Notes: generated by a model from the sequence alone, not told the origin. 64,000 nt of DNA from Heterohyrax brucei (GCA_028571685.1 CM053166.1:58986111-59050110), one strand, 5' to 3'; counted from the first letter of the stretch, positions 11,672-23,937 are shown. A program made the numbers and translations.

Positions 11672-11857
11672 GGAGCCCTGGTGGCACAGTGATTCAGAGC
11701 TCAGCAGCTAACAAGAGGTTGGCAGTTTGAATCCACCAACAGTCTGCTTCCATAAACATTTACTGCCTTCGAAACTTGAGGGGCAGTTCTACTCTATCCT
11801 ATAGGGTAACTACGAATCAGAATCCAGTCAAAAGCAATGGGTTTGTTTGTTTATTTT
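11672..11857 (+). mobile_element. AfroSINE, long form
   Basis: Head 'aggagccctggtggcacagt', long-form insert 'cttccataaacatttactgc', tail followed by 'gtttgtttgtttattttt'. Confidence 0.9.
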
Positions 11858-13685
11858 TGAGGGAAACTGATAACACACATATGTGTAGGGGAGAAATCTC
11901 TTTAGCTCTACAGACTGAATTTTTTAAAAAGTAAAAATTACTAGGCAAATTTAATTAAATCAGCAAATATTTTATTGCCTACCAAGTATTATGATTTGTA
12001 GACATTATAATAGTGTATAACATATAATCCCCAACCTCGAGGACAGCAGTGACATAATTCCTGAAATTCAACTCTTAGTACCCAGGGTAAACACGTAAAG
12101 GCAGTTTCAGTGCTTACAAAAGCTTCAGTAACACAAAAAAACATACTCAGTAATAACTCACAATCAGTGATATCAGATAAAACAGGTGTGACCATACAGA
12201 TTTCCAAATGAAGTTCATTGAGATTTTCCAATGCTTAATCCAATTTCCTTTTCAACACTTCAGAACCACTTGGCAAGTCTAGAAATGTAACTTAAAGCTT
12301 AGAAACACACAAATCAAGGAGTCAGACTTTACAAAGGAAATAATAACAATGTGGAACAAGTTACAAAAACATCGGTAAGATCAAACATATCACTTTCAGA
12401 ATACTTTAACACCATATATATTTATATAACACAGATTCCAACTACAGAAAACATGAAATGTATATATGCAGACAGCACAAGCACAAGACTGTTACGCAAG
12501 TGAAATATATTAATGTGCTTAAATGCTAAAGAACCTTAGTTTTTTCAATGAACAAACAAGTAGATGCAAGCAGAGTTAGGAAATTTCAAGCTAAAATCTA
12601 AACATTCTGGCTAGAGGAGATCAAACCTTGTTTCAAAAACTTAGCTACCTACCAGAGATAAAAGCATTCAATATAGTTTGTCTAATCCATCCTCCTACTT
12701 GGCTGCTGTGGATAGAAAAGCCTCAGTAACTTTCTAAAAGCCACTCTACACAATAGGTATACTGTAGTATACCTTTGGCACTGGACATAAACACCCACAA
12801 TCAAGAGACATATGCTGAAAGTTGTGATATTAACAGCTTTCTTCCTTGTTATTACTATTCACAATGGCCACTATCTGGGCAGATTTAAAGAGTCATACTA
12901 GCAAAACCAGAAAGTTTCAAAATAACTTTTGTGTTCTCCTGTACAAATTTATCTCTAGACAATTACCTAATAAACACTACTAGACTGTGCCAAAGTGGAA
13001 ATAACCATGTCTCAGTCAAGAAAGAGTCAAGAAATAAAACCTGTAGCAAAACATAAAACCAGTATACTGTGCAGTCTTCTGGATCAGCTACATAGAAGAG
13101 AAATCACACAGCTAATTCTTCATCACAGGTACATCTCAAACCAGGTTCTCATATAGTTTTCCTCTTAGCTTCTGACTAGGAGGCATTTATTTCTCTTTTA
13201 AGCTGCCTGAGTCTCTATGGATTTTGGGGTGTGTGTGTGTGTATGTCTGTATGTGTGTGTGTGTGTCTGCGTCTGTGTGTGTCTGTGTCTGTGTGTGTGT
13301 CTGTGTGTCTGTGTGATTGGGGGGCTGAGATAAGAAATGTCAAATTATTAACCAGTCAAATAGTTAATATTTCTGAAGTTTTTATCTGCTTCCTAAGCAA
13401 ATAAAACTGGATATGATACATCTCTATGTTCCTAAGATAAATGTACTTAAGTATTTTATACATGTCCTCAATATACAATGAAATGTAAAAACTTAATCAA
13501 GTTGAGGAACCACACTGAATTCCAAAAGAGCAATAAGCAATACAGGATGTGTGGGTAGAAGGGAGTACTTGATATCAGGACCATTTTACACTTTTCAGTA
13601 AATCATACAATATTTTATTTTAAAGTATCTGCCACAGCAGGCTCAGCAAATATTAAATGCTTTACAACATTCTTTTCAGACTTAC
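11858..13685. other. SINE- and L1-free stretch, possible 3'UTR on minus strand
   Basis: Nearly 2 kb without an interspersed repeat, unusual for this window. On the minus strand it lies downstream of a strong splice acceptor (13806-13807) and contains AATAAA read on the minus strand near 11970. That fits a 3'UTR, but no coding frame of a known protein leads into it, so this is inference only. Confidence 0.2.
13224..13318. repeat. Imperfect (TG)n microsatellite
   Basis: About 95 bases of TG repeats broken by 'tctg', 'tatg' and 'ctgcg' interruptions. Confidence 0.95.
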
Positions 13686-13805
13686 ACAAAGCAGTTTAAG
13701 CCATGTCTCTGAAGGCAACAAAAACAAAATCATATCTACGGAAACTATCATTGCATTACAAACGCCACTTTTCTTCAGCTAATTCCAAGTGAAGTTATGT
13801 TGATT
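13686..13805 (-). other. Candidate non-coding or terminal exon
   Basis: On the minus strand a pyrimidine-rich tract 'ttctttcttcttccttag' ends at 13806 and, 120 bases on, 'gtaagtctga' begins at 13685. Both splice signals are close to consensus. All three frames between them contain early stops, so if used this would be a UTR, long non-coding RNA or poison exon, or the start of a terminal exon. No homology is recognised. Confidence 0.22.
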
Positions 13806-14111
13806 CTAAGGAAGAAGAAAGAAAAGCATTTAAAAAACACCAATCTACTACCCTATTCTTCTATCTGATAAATGCCAATACTTCTCAAATTTACAGAAAA
13901 TATCACAACCCTCAATGACTTCTTATGCTACTTTTCTATTTTAGAATGAAAAAATAAGATAAAATTAAGCCCTGGCACAAGGATCCCAATTTAGCCATCT
14001 ACCAATAGATCATAAAGCTATTGAAATTTTAGACTACATAACTACCACAGGCAGCTCCAGATGGTCTGAAAAACTTGGGGGTATTGGCTGTATGTGCTCT
14101 GCCTATGCTTT

Positions 14112-14855
14112 CTAGCAAACTCCCTAATAACCTAAAACTGGAAGAGGAAAAAGGCTCAGAATTGGTACCTTCCAGAGTAAGAGAAAAAAACAGTTCAAGA
14201 AGACAACATGGTCCTGCAGCTGACACAATCTCTTGTGTTTAGTTTTCTAGCAAGAATCCCTAATAGCCTAAAACTGGGAAGGGCAAAAAGGCTCAGAATT
14301 GGTACCTTCCAAACTAAGAGAAGAAAACACTTTAAGAAGTGTCATAGATTGAATTGTGTTTCCCCAAGAATATGTGTAGCCGTGTGGCTGGGCCATGATT
14401 CCCAGTATCTTGTGACTGACCTCCATTTTGTGGTTTCCTCCCTGCTCTACTGTAAAGGGAGTTTCCCTGGGGTATGGCTTGCCCCACCCTTAATCCTTTC
14501 ATCCTGCAAGAGATAAAAGGAAAGAGAAGCCAGCAGAGATTTGGGAACCTTGTACTAGCAAGCAAGCAGCACCGGGACCACAGTGTGTCCTTCAGATCTG
14601 AGGTTCCTGTGCCAAGATGCTCCCTGGACAAAGACTGATGCAATACTGGACTTTGCTCCAGAGCCAACAAGGGGGAAACCTTCCCCTGGAGCGGACACCC
14701 TGAATATGGACTTGCAGCCTACCAAACTATGAAAGAATAAACCTTCTTTTGTTAAAGCCATCTACTCTGTGGTATTTCTGCCAGAGCTGCCCTACCTGAC
14801 TAAAACAAGAAAACAATATGGTCCTGCAGCTGAAACAATCTTCTGTGTTAGTTTA
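14112..14855. repeat. 135-bp tandem duplication split by an LTR
   Basis: Unit 1 spans 14112-14246 and unit 2 spans 14247-14339 plus 14808-14855. Shared stretches include 'ctcagaattggtaccttcca' and 'atggtcctgcagctgacaca' (the latter at 14207 and again at 14818). The LTR at 14340-14807 was inserted into the second unit after the duplication. Confidence 0.85.
14340..14807 (+). mobile_element. Complete solo LTR, MaLR-type
   Basis: 468 bp starting 'tgtcatagattgaattgtgt' and ending 'ctgactaaaaca', the TG..CA ends of LTRs. A polyadenylation signal 'agaataaacc' lies near 14735. Flanks are 'agaag' (14335-14339) and 'agaaa' (14808-14812), a near-identical 5-bp target duplication. The end 'tctgtggtatttctg..gac' resembles mammalian MaLR LTRs. 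No internal retroviral sequence remains. Confidence 0.82.
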
Positions 14856-15343
14856 GTTGGTTGGTTGGTTGTTTTAATACAACGCTGATGAGTCATTTTA
14901 AAGTGACTTAAAATGCAAATAACTGTTGAGAAGATTAAACAGGACTCATCAACACCAGACAATAATTTGCAAGTAAAATTTATAGTCTTTAGAAGACAAA
15001 ACATTGAAAAACTTAAGACCAACATAAATACCACCATACAACAAAATTTTCCACCAACATTTGCTTCGTATTGATTTCTCAAGATCCTCTTTATTCCAGG
15101 GAACACATGGCGCACATCCACAAGCCTTAAACATTATTAGACTCTAGTATTTCACTAACTGACTTGATACTATAGCCCCTAGCCCAGGAAAAAGCAATAA
15201 TTGCAGTGAAGGAAGCTGATTTATTCCAGAGACAGTGTTACATGAAAAATACTGCATTTCAAAGGACTGAGAGCAGCAGACACTAGTAAACTAGATAGAG
15301 ACAAATCATACTTTCAAGTTCAGTAGTACCTACAGATAATTAA
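14856..15343. other. Unique sequence with two overlapping minus-strand open frames
   Basis: Frames at 14792-15121 and 14949-15134 on the minus strand are both open for 60 or more codons. One contains hydrophobic runs. Neither resembles a known protein and the first crosses into the LTR, so they are treated as chance. Confidence 0.3.
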
Positions 15344-15546
15344 GGAGCCCTGGTGGCAAAGTGGCTAAGCATTTGTCTACTGACCAAAAGGTCAGTGGTT
15401 AAAACCCACCAGTCAACTCCCTGGGAGAAAAGACTTGGTGATTTGCTCCTGTAAAGATTACGGCCTAGGAAACACTTTGGAGAAGTTCTACTCTGTTCTA
15501 TGGGGTCATTATGAATGCTAATTGACTCAAATGGCATACAACAACA
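15344..15546 (+). mobile_element. AfroSINE, long form
   Basis: Head 'aggagccctggtggcaaagt', long insert 'gtaaagattacggcctagga', tail ending 'ggcatacaacaaca'. Confidence 0.9.
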
Positions 15547-15789
15547 AATACTGATGCAATTCCTTCTTGCTGGCATCTCCTTTATTAATAAACTTTCTAC
15601 TATTTATTAAACTGTTTAATAAACTATTAGTAAACTACTCCACTGTTAACCAAATATAGCCCATCTCCCCTGTCAAATCTCCATTTAGGGCTGAGCTTTA
15701 AGTTCTAGAAAGAATTACTTGAGAAATACCAACTTCTTACTGCCTCTGTTGTTAACCAATTTTCCTGTTGTTTTTCACCTTAAAGTTCC

Positions 15790-15845
15790 ACACGTGCATG
15801 CGCGTGTGCGCGCGTGCACACACACACACACACACACACACGCAC
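15790..15845. repeat. (CA)n with alternating CG/TG flank
   Basis: 'catgcgcgtgtgcgcgcgtg' runs straight into a CA tract. A purely alternating purine-pyrimidine run of this kind can adopt Z-DNA. Confidence 0.95.
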
Positions 15846-16309
15846 CAAGGGCCACACTGACCTTCTACTCCAAAGACGTAAGTTTTTTCTAACTGTTGAA
15901 AACTAAAACAAACAAACCAACCAAAACAAATAATTTTTTATTTCATTGTGGTAAAAAAAAACTATGTAACAAAACATAAGCCAGTACAACAATTTCTACA
16001 TGTACAACTCAGTGACGTTGATTATATTTCTTAAGTTGTACAACCACTCTAACCTTTTTCAAATTATTCTACCATCATTAACTCAATGGCCTCTGAGCAA
16101 AAACTTCCCTTTTCTCCCTCCCTTGCACCCCTGGTAACCAACTGAAATCTTTGGTCTCTATGTATTTACTTATTTCATATAAGTGAGATCATACAGTATT
16201 TGTCCTTTTGCAACTGAGCTATTTCACTCAGTATGATGTTTTTAAGGTTTATCCATGTAATGGTATGCATCAGGACTTCACTTCTTTTTGGTTGAGCAGT
16301 ATTCCATCG

Positions 16310-16475
16310 GATCCCTGGTGATACAGTGATTAAGACCAACAGCTGCTACCCAGAAGGTTGGCGGTTTGAATCCACCAGCTGCTCCTTGAAAACCCTATGA
16401 GGCCATTCTACTCTGTCCTACGGCACTTGGCCTTGGCAGGAATCGGAATCAACTTCACAGAAACGGGTTTTAGTA
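16310..16475 (+). mobile_element. AfroSINE with rearranged body
   Basis: Normal head and box B, but at 16421-16438 the segment that should read 'tagggtcgctatgagt' is replaced by 'cggcacttggccttggca', a motif of the SINE tail variant seen at 159-200 and 25993-26027. The rest of the tail then follows. Confidence 0.85.
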
Positions 16476-16552
16476 GTCATTCTGTGTATATAACCCATTT
16501 TGTCTAGCCATTCATCTGCTGATGGACACTTTGGTTGTTTCCACCTTTGGGC

Positions 16553-16605
16553 TTTTGTGAAAAATGCTGCAACGACAGTTTTTGTGAAAAATGCTGCAAT
16601 GAACA
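16553..16605. repeat. 26-bp local tandem duplication in L1
   Basis: 'tttgtgaaaaatgctgcaa' occurs twice in succession, followed by 'cgacag' and 'tgaaca'. Normally single in L1. Confidence 0.85.
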
Positions 16606-16629
16606 CTGGTATACAGGTTAAACAACACT

Positions 16630-17261
16630 TCTGACCTGTCTCTTTTGAGAAAATCATATTACTTGATGGCAGAAAATCAGTTTTGATCTTTATATCCTTA
16701 TTTCATACTAGAAAAACAAAATAAATTTTGATGAACTAAGAAGTTAAGCCTAAGAAATCAAAACAAAAAGAGAAAAATATATGTGAATTTGCATGTGATT
16801 CCTAGGAAGGGAAGGACTTCTTAGGTATCAAAACAACTGTGGAAATAACAAAAGAAAAGACCATGATAGTTGTATAACTGTTAGTGTAATTCTTTAACTA
16901 TACGCTACATATATTTACATCAATCAAATGTGGATGCAAAAAGAAAGGACCTGGTTGGAAAGAGCAGATAAAGGTAAAGCTAAATTACAGGTGAGTGACA
17001 AAACTGCAAAGGACTGATGGAGAAAACTTGTAAAAGACTTGAAACAATTTTACATTCAGACTATAGCTCATTAAGTTGTCACTCCTCTTTGATGAAACTA
17101 TAACTAGAAATCATTAATGACACATTTTGGATATGAGATATAGAAAAGAAATATATAGTAGATTTTTTATTAGATTTACAGTCAAAAAGGGCAGCCCTTC
17201 ATCCAAGGATTAGCTACTTAATGTGTATACGAGGATTTAAGTCAAAGTTTTTAGGATACAA
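16630..17261. other. Unique AT-rich sequence
   Basis: Nothing recognised. Confidence 0.4.
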
Positions 17262-19227
17262 ATTTGGATTTTTAATTTTTAACTGTGATTGAGTGCAACT
17301 GTATAATCCAGTTTAAATTTGCATGCCCACCTATCTGCAGCTCGTTTTGCTCCCCTTGCCCGGTGACAGCACACTTATCCTTTCCATTCTATACATGTCA
17401 TATGCTCTTAACAATCTCCTGTCCCCTCCTCCCCACCTTCTCCACTCCCTTCTAGTAAGAGGCCAGTAGGACACCATCCTGTAGAGGCATAGAACCATCA
17501 AGTGCACACATAATACGGTCACTCTGTGTCCCCAAGTCCAATCCATTCCTGTCTAAAGAGTTGACCTCAGTAATGATTTATGATCAGGGGCAGCATCGGT
17601 CTAGGGGCCATGCTCCCAGGGAGACTCCCAGGTCTTCAGACCATCAATTGTGGTCTTTAAGTAGAGTTCTCAGGGTGTACCCTTTTTTTTCCCTCATGCT
17701 GCCACTGGGACTCAACATTGTGAACCCCATCACGGCTGTCATTGGTGGTGGCTGAGCACCATCTGGTTTTTCTGGTCACATGTTGATGTAGTCACCCATT
17801 CACGTGGATCTTTCTGTCTTCTGGGTTCTCTCTCCCCCATGTCATTGTTGTCCTTGGTGATAATCGGTTCCTGCTGAGTTGGGACCATTTGGTGTATCTC
17901 AGATGGCAGCTTGTTAGCTTTTAAGACCCCAGACGCCACTCACCAATATGGGGTGCAGAAGATTCTCTTAGCAATATGCTAGTTATGCCAATTGGCTTCT
18001 ATGTCCCCAAGAGCATGGTCCCCAGACCCCTGCCCCTGCTACTCTGTCCTTGTAATACTGGGTTAAGACTGGAAGAGTTTTCAAATTATGTTGAAGTCCA
18101 GTTAAACTGACCTTCTTTCTAATGTGTGCTGTCACTGATTTCACCCAACCAAATTCCTATCAACTTTCTAATCTATAACCAAGCCTCTCTCTCCCTCCTC
18201 TCATCCCTTGAAGCTGTCAGTCTTTTCTGTACATGAGTTTTTTTAAGTCCTTATAGTAGGCATCTCATACAATATTTGTCCTTGTGCCACTAATTTCACT
18301 CAACATAATGTCTTCCCATTGAAACCAGGTTATGAGATACTTCCTAAAACCATCACTGTTCTTTATCATTGCATACTATTCCACTGATTATATATACCAT
18401 AGTTTATCCATTCCTCTGTTATTCGGCATCTGGACTGATTTCATCTTTTCGCTATTGTGGACTGTGCTGCAATAAACATTCGTGTGCATGTATCTGTTCA
18501 TGTGACTGCCCTTGCTTCTGTAGGATATATTCTAAGCAGTGGGATACTGGGTCAAATGGAATATATATTTCCAGCTTTTTAAGGAAGCCCGAGATTGCTA
18601 TTCAAAGAGGTTGTACCATTTTGCAATCCCACAAGCCGTGGAGGAGAGTTCCAATTTCTACACAGTCTCTCCAGTATTTGTTGTTTTGTGTTTTTTGGAT
18701 CATGGCCGACCTTGCTGGGGTGAGATGGTATCTTGTTGTTTGGATTTGGATTTCTTTAATAGCTACCGATCATGAGTATTTCCACATGTGTCTTTTGGTT
18801 GCCTGGATATCCTCTTTAGAGAAGTGTCTGTCCATCTCCTTTGCCCAGCACTTAATTGGACTATTTATCTTTTGCTTGTTGATATTCTGCAGTGCCTTGT
18901 AGATTACAGAGATCAGACATCGGTCTGACATACAGTTGCCAAATATCTGTTCCCATTCTGTAAGTGGCCTTTTAATTCTTTTGATAAAGTCTTTGGATGA
19001 GCAAGTGTTTGGTTCTTAGTAGTTCCCATTTATTTCCTTTTCTTCTGTTAATCATGCTTTGTTTGTTAGATTTTGAAGTCTGTCTAAGTCATGTATTAAA
19101 ACTTCCATTGTTGATCCCATTTTTTATTGGATGATCTTTATCATTTTAGGTTTGATATTTAGGTCTTTTATCCATTTTGAGTTAGTTTTTGTGTAAGGTG
19201 TGAGATATGGTTCAATTTGGTTTTGGT

Positions 19228-19671
19228 TCAGTTTTTTGCACATGGATATCCAATTTTGCCAGCACCATTGGTTATACTGTTTTCACCCCAGTTTACAACC
19301 TTAGGGCCTTTGTAGAATATCAACTGTTCATAAGAGGATGGTAGCATCTCTGGGGTCTCAACTCTGTTCCATTGGTCTATATATCTCTTTTTGTACCAGT
19401 ACCAGGCTGTTGTGACTACTGTGGCAGTGTAATAGGTTCTAAAGTCAGGTAGTGAGAGGCTCTTCACTAGTGTGTTCTTCTTCTTTAGTAGTACTTTGTT
19501 TATCCGGCGTTTCCTCCCTTTCCAAATAAAGTTGGTGATTTGTTTCTCCATCTTATTAAAAAATGTCACTGGAATTTGTATTGGAATTGCACTGTATATG
19601 TAGATCGTTTGGGGTAAAGTAGACATTTTCAGAATGCTAAGTCTTCCTATCCATGAGTAGGGTTTCTCCAT
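19228..19671 (-). pseudogene. L1 ORF2 connector-domain fragment
   Basis: 147 open codons including 'SILKMSTLPQTIYIYSAIPI' and 'ITNFIWKGRKRRINKVLL'. It is the longest surviving ORF2 frame of this copy and matches the segment at 995-1240. Its N-terminal neighbour (19741-19956) lies in another frame. Confidence 0.88.
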
Positions 19672-19740
19672 TTATGTAAGACTCTCTTAGTTTCCTGCAG
19701 TAGGGTCTTGTAGTTCTCTTTGTACAGTTCTCTTATTTCT

Positions 19741-19956
19741 CTAGTTATATTTATTTCTAAGTACTTTATCTTCTTGGGGTGCTATAGTAAATGGTACTGA
19801 TTTGGGGATTTCTTCTTTGATGATCTTTTTGTTGGTGTAAAGGAATCCTACTGATTTACTTATGTTTATCCTGTATTCTGACAGTTTGTTGAACTCTTGT
19901 ATTAGTTTCAGTAGTTTACTTACGGATTCTTTAGGATTCTCTGTGTATACAATCAT
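19741..19956 (-). pseudogene. L1 ORF2 reverse transcriptase fragment
   Basis: 71 codons beginning just after the active-site box, which reads FADD on the minus strand at about 19950-19970 and so is intact. 'YTENPKESVSKLLKLIQEF' is the usual L1 continuation. Truncation of the copy at about 20070 removes the rest of the enzyme. Confidence 0.85.
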
Positions 19957-20070
19957 ATCATCTGCAAATAGGGAGATTTTTCATTCTTCTTTGCCAATGC
20001 AGATGCCCTTTATTTCTTTGTCTTGTCTAATTGCTCTGGCTAGATTATTTTTTAGAATGCCTATCTTAAG

Positions 20071-20785
20071 AGACTAGCTAAAGGATCCAATCACATTGGA
20101 TAGAGAAGTTTCTTCTATATAATTTTCAGTTTCTATAGATTCCAAACACATCAGTAACAAACTTAAGTAGTAAACTGAGAAAACTTTTGCATGACAATGA
20201 TGACAGATTAATTCTTTTAATACATAAAGTTCACAAATTAAGAAAACACTAGGTAGCTTAAAAAAACATGGAGGACAACGGCCAATTTAAAGAAGGAATA
20301 AAATACAAAGAGGAAGATGTATACTTTCACTGGCTACCAAAAAACTGGAAAATAGTTCAATTAGGCAAATTTTTTTTGGCATATCTGGTTGATAAATAAT
20401 TAGTGTGTTCAATATTGCCAAATGTGCAGTGCAAAAGGAATACCTCTTGCTGCTGAAAGAAGGCAGTTTGGTAGATCTTGTCTAGAAATCAACCTGACAA
20501 TTGTATCAAGTAGCTTAAAAATGTCTATATCCACTAATCAAACAATTCTATTTCTGAAATTCTATCCTTAGAAAACAAAGGACAAAGCTTTGGTAGTAAG
20601 ATGCTCCACAAAAAGTGTTACTTATAGCCTTTTAAAAATTAGGAAAAAAATTTTATTCAAGAAAAATTATTGTGTCAGGCATTAAGAATAAACCAGTGAA
20701 CAAAATAGTCCCAGGCATCACTGAGTTTGGAGCCTGTTGGGAAAAGCATATAAAATAAATAATTATCTGAAGTCCCACAGTGCAA
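20071..20785. other. Mostly unique; one old repeat trace
   Basis: 20655-20765 ('gtgtcaggcattaagaata' then 'ccagtgaacaaaatag') has the wording of an old mammalian interspersed repeat. The rest is unrecognised. Confidence 0.35.
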
Positions 20786-20935
20786 ACCCTGGTGGCATAG
20801 TGGTTAAGTGCTACAGCTGCTAATCAAAAGGTCAGCAGTTCAAATCCATCAGGCACTACCTGGAAACTTTATGGGGCAGTTCTACTTTGTTCTATAGGGT
20901 CACTGTGATTCAGAATTGACTTGACGGCACTGTTT
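20786..20935 (+). mobile_element. AfroSINE, short form
   Basis: Full-length; tail 'ttcagaattgacttgacggc' then a T run. Confidence 0.92.
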
Positions 20936-21129
20936 TTTTAATTATATTTTTTAAGTCCCCCAACAGGGGAATGACCAAATAAATGAGATATCCAAACGAT
21001 AAAATGATGAAATACAGCCATCAGAAATTAAGAAAAATTATCAAGAACATGAGGAACTATTTATATTAAATGAAAAGCTATAAGAGACAGTTACTTTAAA
21101 AATACATTCAACCTAAGTGGGTTGGGGGG

Positions 21130-22265
21130 GAGTAGTCCAGGACTTCTGGAATGGCAGTGTGAAAACTTCGTCAACTACTGAACCTCAGTAAGACCAGCAG
21201 GGTCTGTGGCCTCTTATTTAAGGGCTGTTTTCAACCCTCCACCTAAACACTGTGACACAGTTATTCTGGATGCTGTTATTGGAAAGAGACGAGCTGAATT
21301 AGAGCTCCATTAAATAGCTCTGTACCCAGGGGCATTGTCAAAAACAGTAACTATAAGAAGCAAACAAGCAAGCATCACGGCTGCCTAAAGCTGTGATGAC
21401 TAGTTGGGACAAGCAAGACATCATCCAAAAATTTAAAATGGAAATCTGGGGAATGAGATAGCCATTGGGGACTTAAAACTTTGATATATTCTTGGGGGTC
21501 TAGAAGGCCATACACATGCACAAGGCTGCAGGCATGCTCAGGAGACCAGACAGGGTTCAATTATCTATTTGCTCTTGTTGATTGTGTTGCCCTGTGCAAG
21601 CAGAAGGTAAAACTCAAGGCAGATTTATAAACTGCCTGAACTTTGAACACGTGGTCTGACTCACACAAATATCTTCTTGGCTCAAAGTGTTTATGGAAAA
21701 CTTTTGACCAATTGTTGGCTGACCACTATAAGCTACGCTTATCCACAGACAACCCCTAGGAAGGTAGGCTTCAAAATAAAACAAGAACAAAAAAAAAAAA
21801 AAAAGAAGGAAAAAGAAAGGGATCACAATCCAGAACTGCCACAACATATTAGCTAAAATGTCCAGTTGTCAACAAACAAAAATTACAAGACATGAAAAGA
21901 CATGGAAAAGGTGGCCCATACACAACAAAAAAAGCAATCAATAAAAAGTATCTCCAAGGAGGCCCAGATGTTTAACTTAGTAGACAAATACTTTAAATTA
22001 GTTATTATAAGATAAAAAAACTACAGAAAATCATATTTAAATTAAAGGAAAAGTATTATGACAATGGTTCATCAGATCAACAAAGATAGAGTCGTTATAA
22101 ACAAGAACCATATAGAAACTTTAGAGTTGAAAGTACAATAACTGAAATTAAAAATTCACTAAGGAGGACTCAATAGCATGTTTCAGTGGACAGAAGAGAA
22201 TGAGCAAACTTGAAAACAGATCAACAGAGATTATCCATTCTGAAGAACAGAACTATACAAAATAG
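21130..22265 (+). mobile_element. Ancient L1 5' end and ORF1 region
   Basis: 21835-22265 follows the ORF1-leader wording of old mammalian L1s ('cagttgtcaacaaacaaaaa', 'gttgaaagtacaataactga', 'gagattatccattctgaaga'). The 700 bases before it probably form the matching 5'UTR, but that part is less certain. No frame is intact. Confidence 0.65.
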
Positions 22266-23937
22266 TATAGCAAAGTATTAATAATGTATGATGAAATTAG
22301 TGATTTTTTTCATCACAATTAATTTTTTTATCCATTCATTCATTTATTCTTTCAGTAAACAATAATTTAGGCTTAATACATGCCAGCTACTGGGAATAGT
22401 GGTTAATCAGAAAGACATAGTCCAAGAACTCATGGAGCTCACAGAAAAGAAGGAATGCACTAATAAATTACCCAAATATCTAACAACATTGAGAGGAGAT
22501 GAGTAAATTATGGCAAAAGACCATCCAATCAGTAATTGGATGGAAGGCCAGACAAAAACATAAGAAATACACAAAATATATGGGAGAAGGTGGAGCTAAG
22601 GGTAGAGAAGTGAAAAGCAGACCAGGCAGAATCTCAAGCACAAAGTCATTCAGAATTCAGGAAGTACATGGTTCAGACAACCAAAGGAAGCAATGGTGGT
22701 GGTCAGACAGAAGACCTCCCAGAAAAATAAACTGGGGGAACAACAACAACAACAACAACACAGAGAGTACCTAGCACTTAAAGCAAGGTAATCACAAGAT
22801 TTACATCAGCACTTGCTTTAAGTAGGATTCCAAATGGTATATGTGAGTTAGTTAATTTATGTACAATATATTGATTTTTTACTTAGATTTTGCATTTAAG
22901 CAGCACTGGGTAATCTTTGTAATGGAATATCCCACCTGATCTCTCTCTGTATTTCTGTCTTATGCTAGGCAGAACAATGTCTACAGAAGAACCATTACAA
23001 GAAATGTAGACATTGTATCTAGAAGGCAGGAAAATGCCTTTCTAGAACCTCAAATACTTAGTGCTAGAAACACGCCCAACTTACTCTTAGCACATTAATT
23101 TGATAAACCGTTGAAAGCTAAACACTTCATCAAAGAGGGACTAAGAAATCACTACCTTTTTTTAACTAAATGAGACGAACTACGAATAAAGAACAAGCAG
23201 GGATCAATGAAAGGGTAGAGCTTCCCTACTTGTCTACCAGAAGGACTTACTACTATGGCTTTGCTGTTTTTTCAAGGGAGACAAATCTACAATTAAGCTT
23301 AAGGACATGTTCATTCAGGTAATAATCCTACTACACATTCCAGACACTATGCAAGCGCTTGAGTTATGTACATATATATAAATCTTGCTTCCTGCCCTTG
23401 AAAAGCTCTATTCTAATGCTAGAAGTAGATGTTCAGGAAATAGAGACCAAGAAAAAGAGAGTTTCAAGAAGGCAGGAGATAGGAGCTTTTGATTAAACAT
23501 AACTAAGTGAATATAACAATTTACCTACCACCCTCTAGAAAGCATGATAATAAAGAATTAGAAAATACATAAATCAACAAGATCAAGAGAGTAGGAGAGA
23601 ACCTGACAACAAATGGGAAAAGTCCACAAAATTTTAAATGAAAAGCACTTTGAAAGAATGTAATTTTCTTGGTTAACCTTTCTTTCCTCCTTCTACCAAG
23701 TAAGCTAGTTCATTCCTGAGGACTCTGGACAGGCAAAAAGTAAAAACACAGGAATATTAGTTCCCAGGTACACTTGAAAGTAATGGAAATTTTTAAGAAG
23801 GAGGAGCGGTTGAAAATTTCTTTAAAGAGCAGAAAACTTAAGCTATTCTCTGGAAAGATTGAATCAAAGAATTCCTGAACTCGAGGACACCAGACATAAT
23901 TGAGAACAATGATGCCTTACAGAAATCAAGGATTAAG
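22266..23937. other. Mostly unique sequence
   Basis: An old interspersed repeat trace at 22322-22480 ('attcattcatttattctttc' then 'caagaactcatggagctcac') and a similar one near 23330-23420. An (AAC)n run sits at 22740-22760. No exon supported. Confidence 0.4.

Larger units (their letters stand above)
15922..16625 (-). mobile_element. Older L1 3' end with SINE inside
   Basis: Begins 'tttatttcattgtggtaaaa' (reverse strand A tail side) and reads L1 3'UTR and ORF2 end ('agcagtattccatcg', 'catctgctgatggacacttt'). The SINE at 16310-16475 interrupts it. Confidence 0.85.
17262..20070 (-). mobile_element. 5'-truncated L1, about 2.8 kb
   Basis: Reverse-strand copy of the lineage at 1-3333: 3'UTR from 17262 to about 18330, then ORF2 to the middle of the reverse transcriptase at about 20070. 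ORF2 is broken into several frames. No clear target duplication was found. Confidence 0.92.

Noticed and set aside
14332-14670. 112-codon minus-strand open frame with overlapping plus-strand frame
   Set aside because: It lies within the solo LTR 14340-14807, antisense to it.
18369-18902. 177-codon plus-strand open frame, one of the longest in the window
   Set aside because: It is the antisense of the L1 ORF2 C-terminal region (minus-strand L1 17262-20070). No independent protein signal.
17262-20090. Target duplication for the minus-strand L1 ('aggata' at 17254 and 'aggatc' near 20082)
   Set aside because: Only six bases with a mismatch and ambiguous ends; not claimed.
22740-22762. (AAC)n run, considered as a SINE tail
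   Set aside because: No SINE body is attached; treated as a simple repeat.
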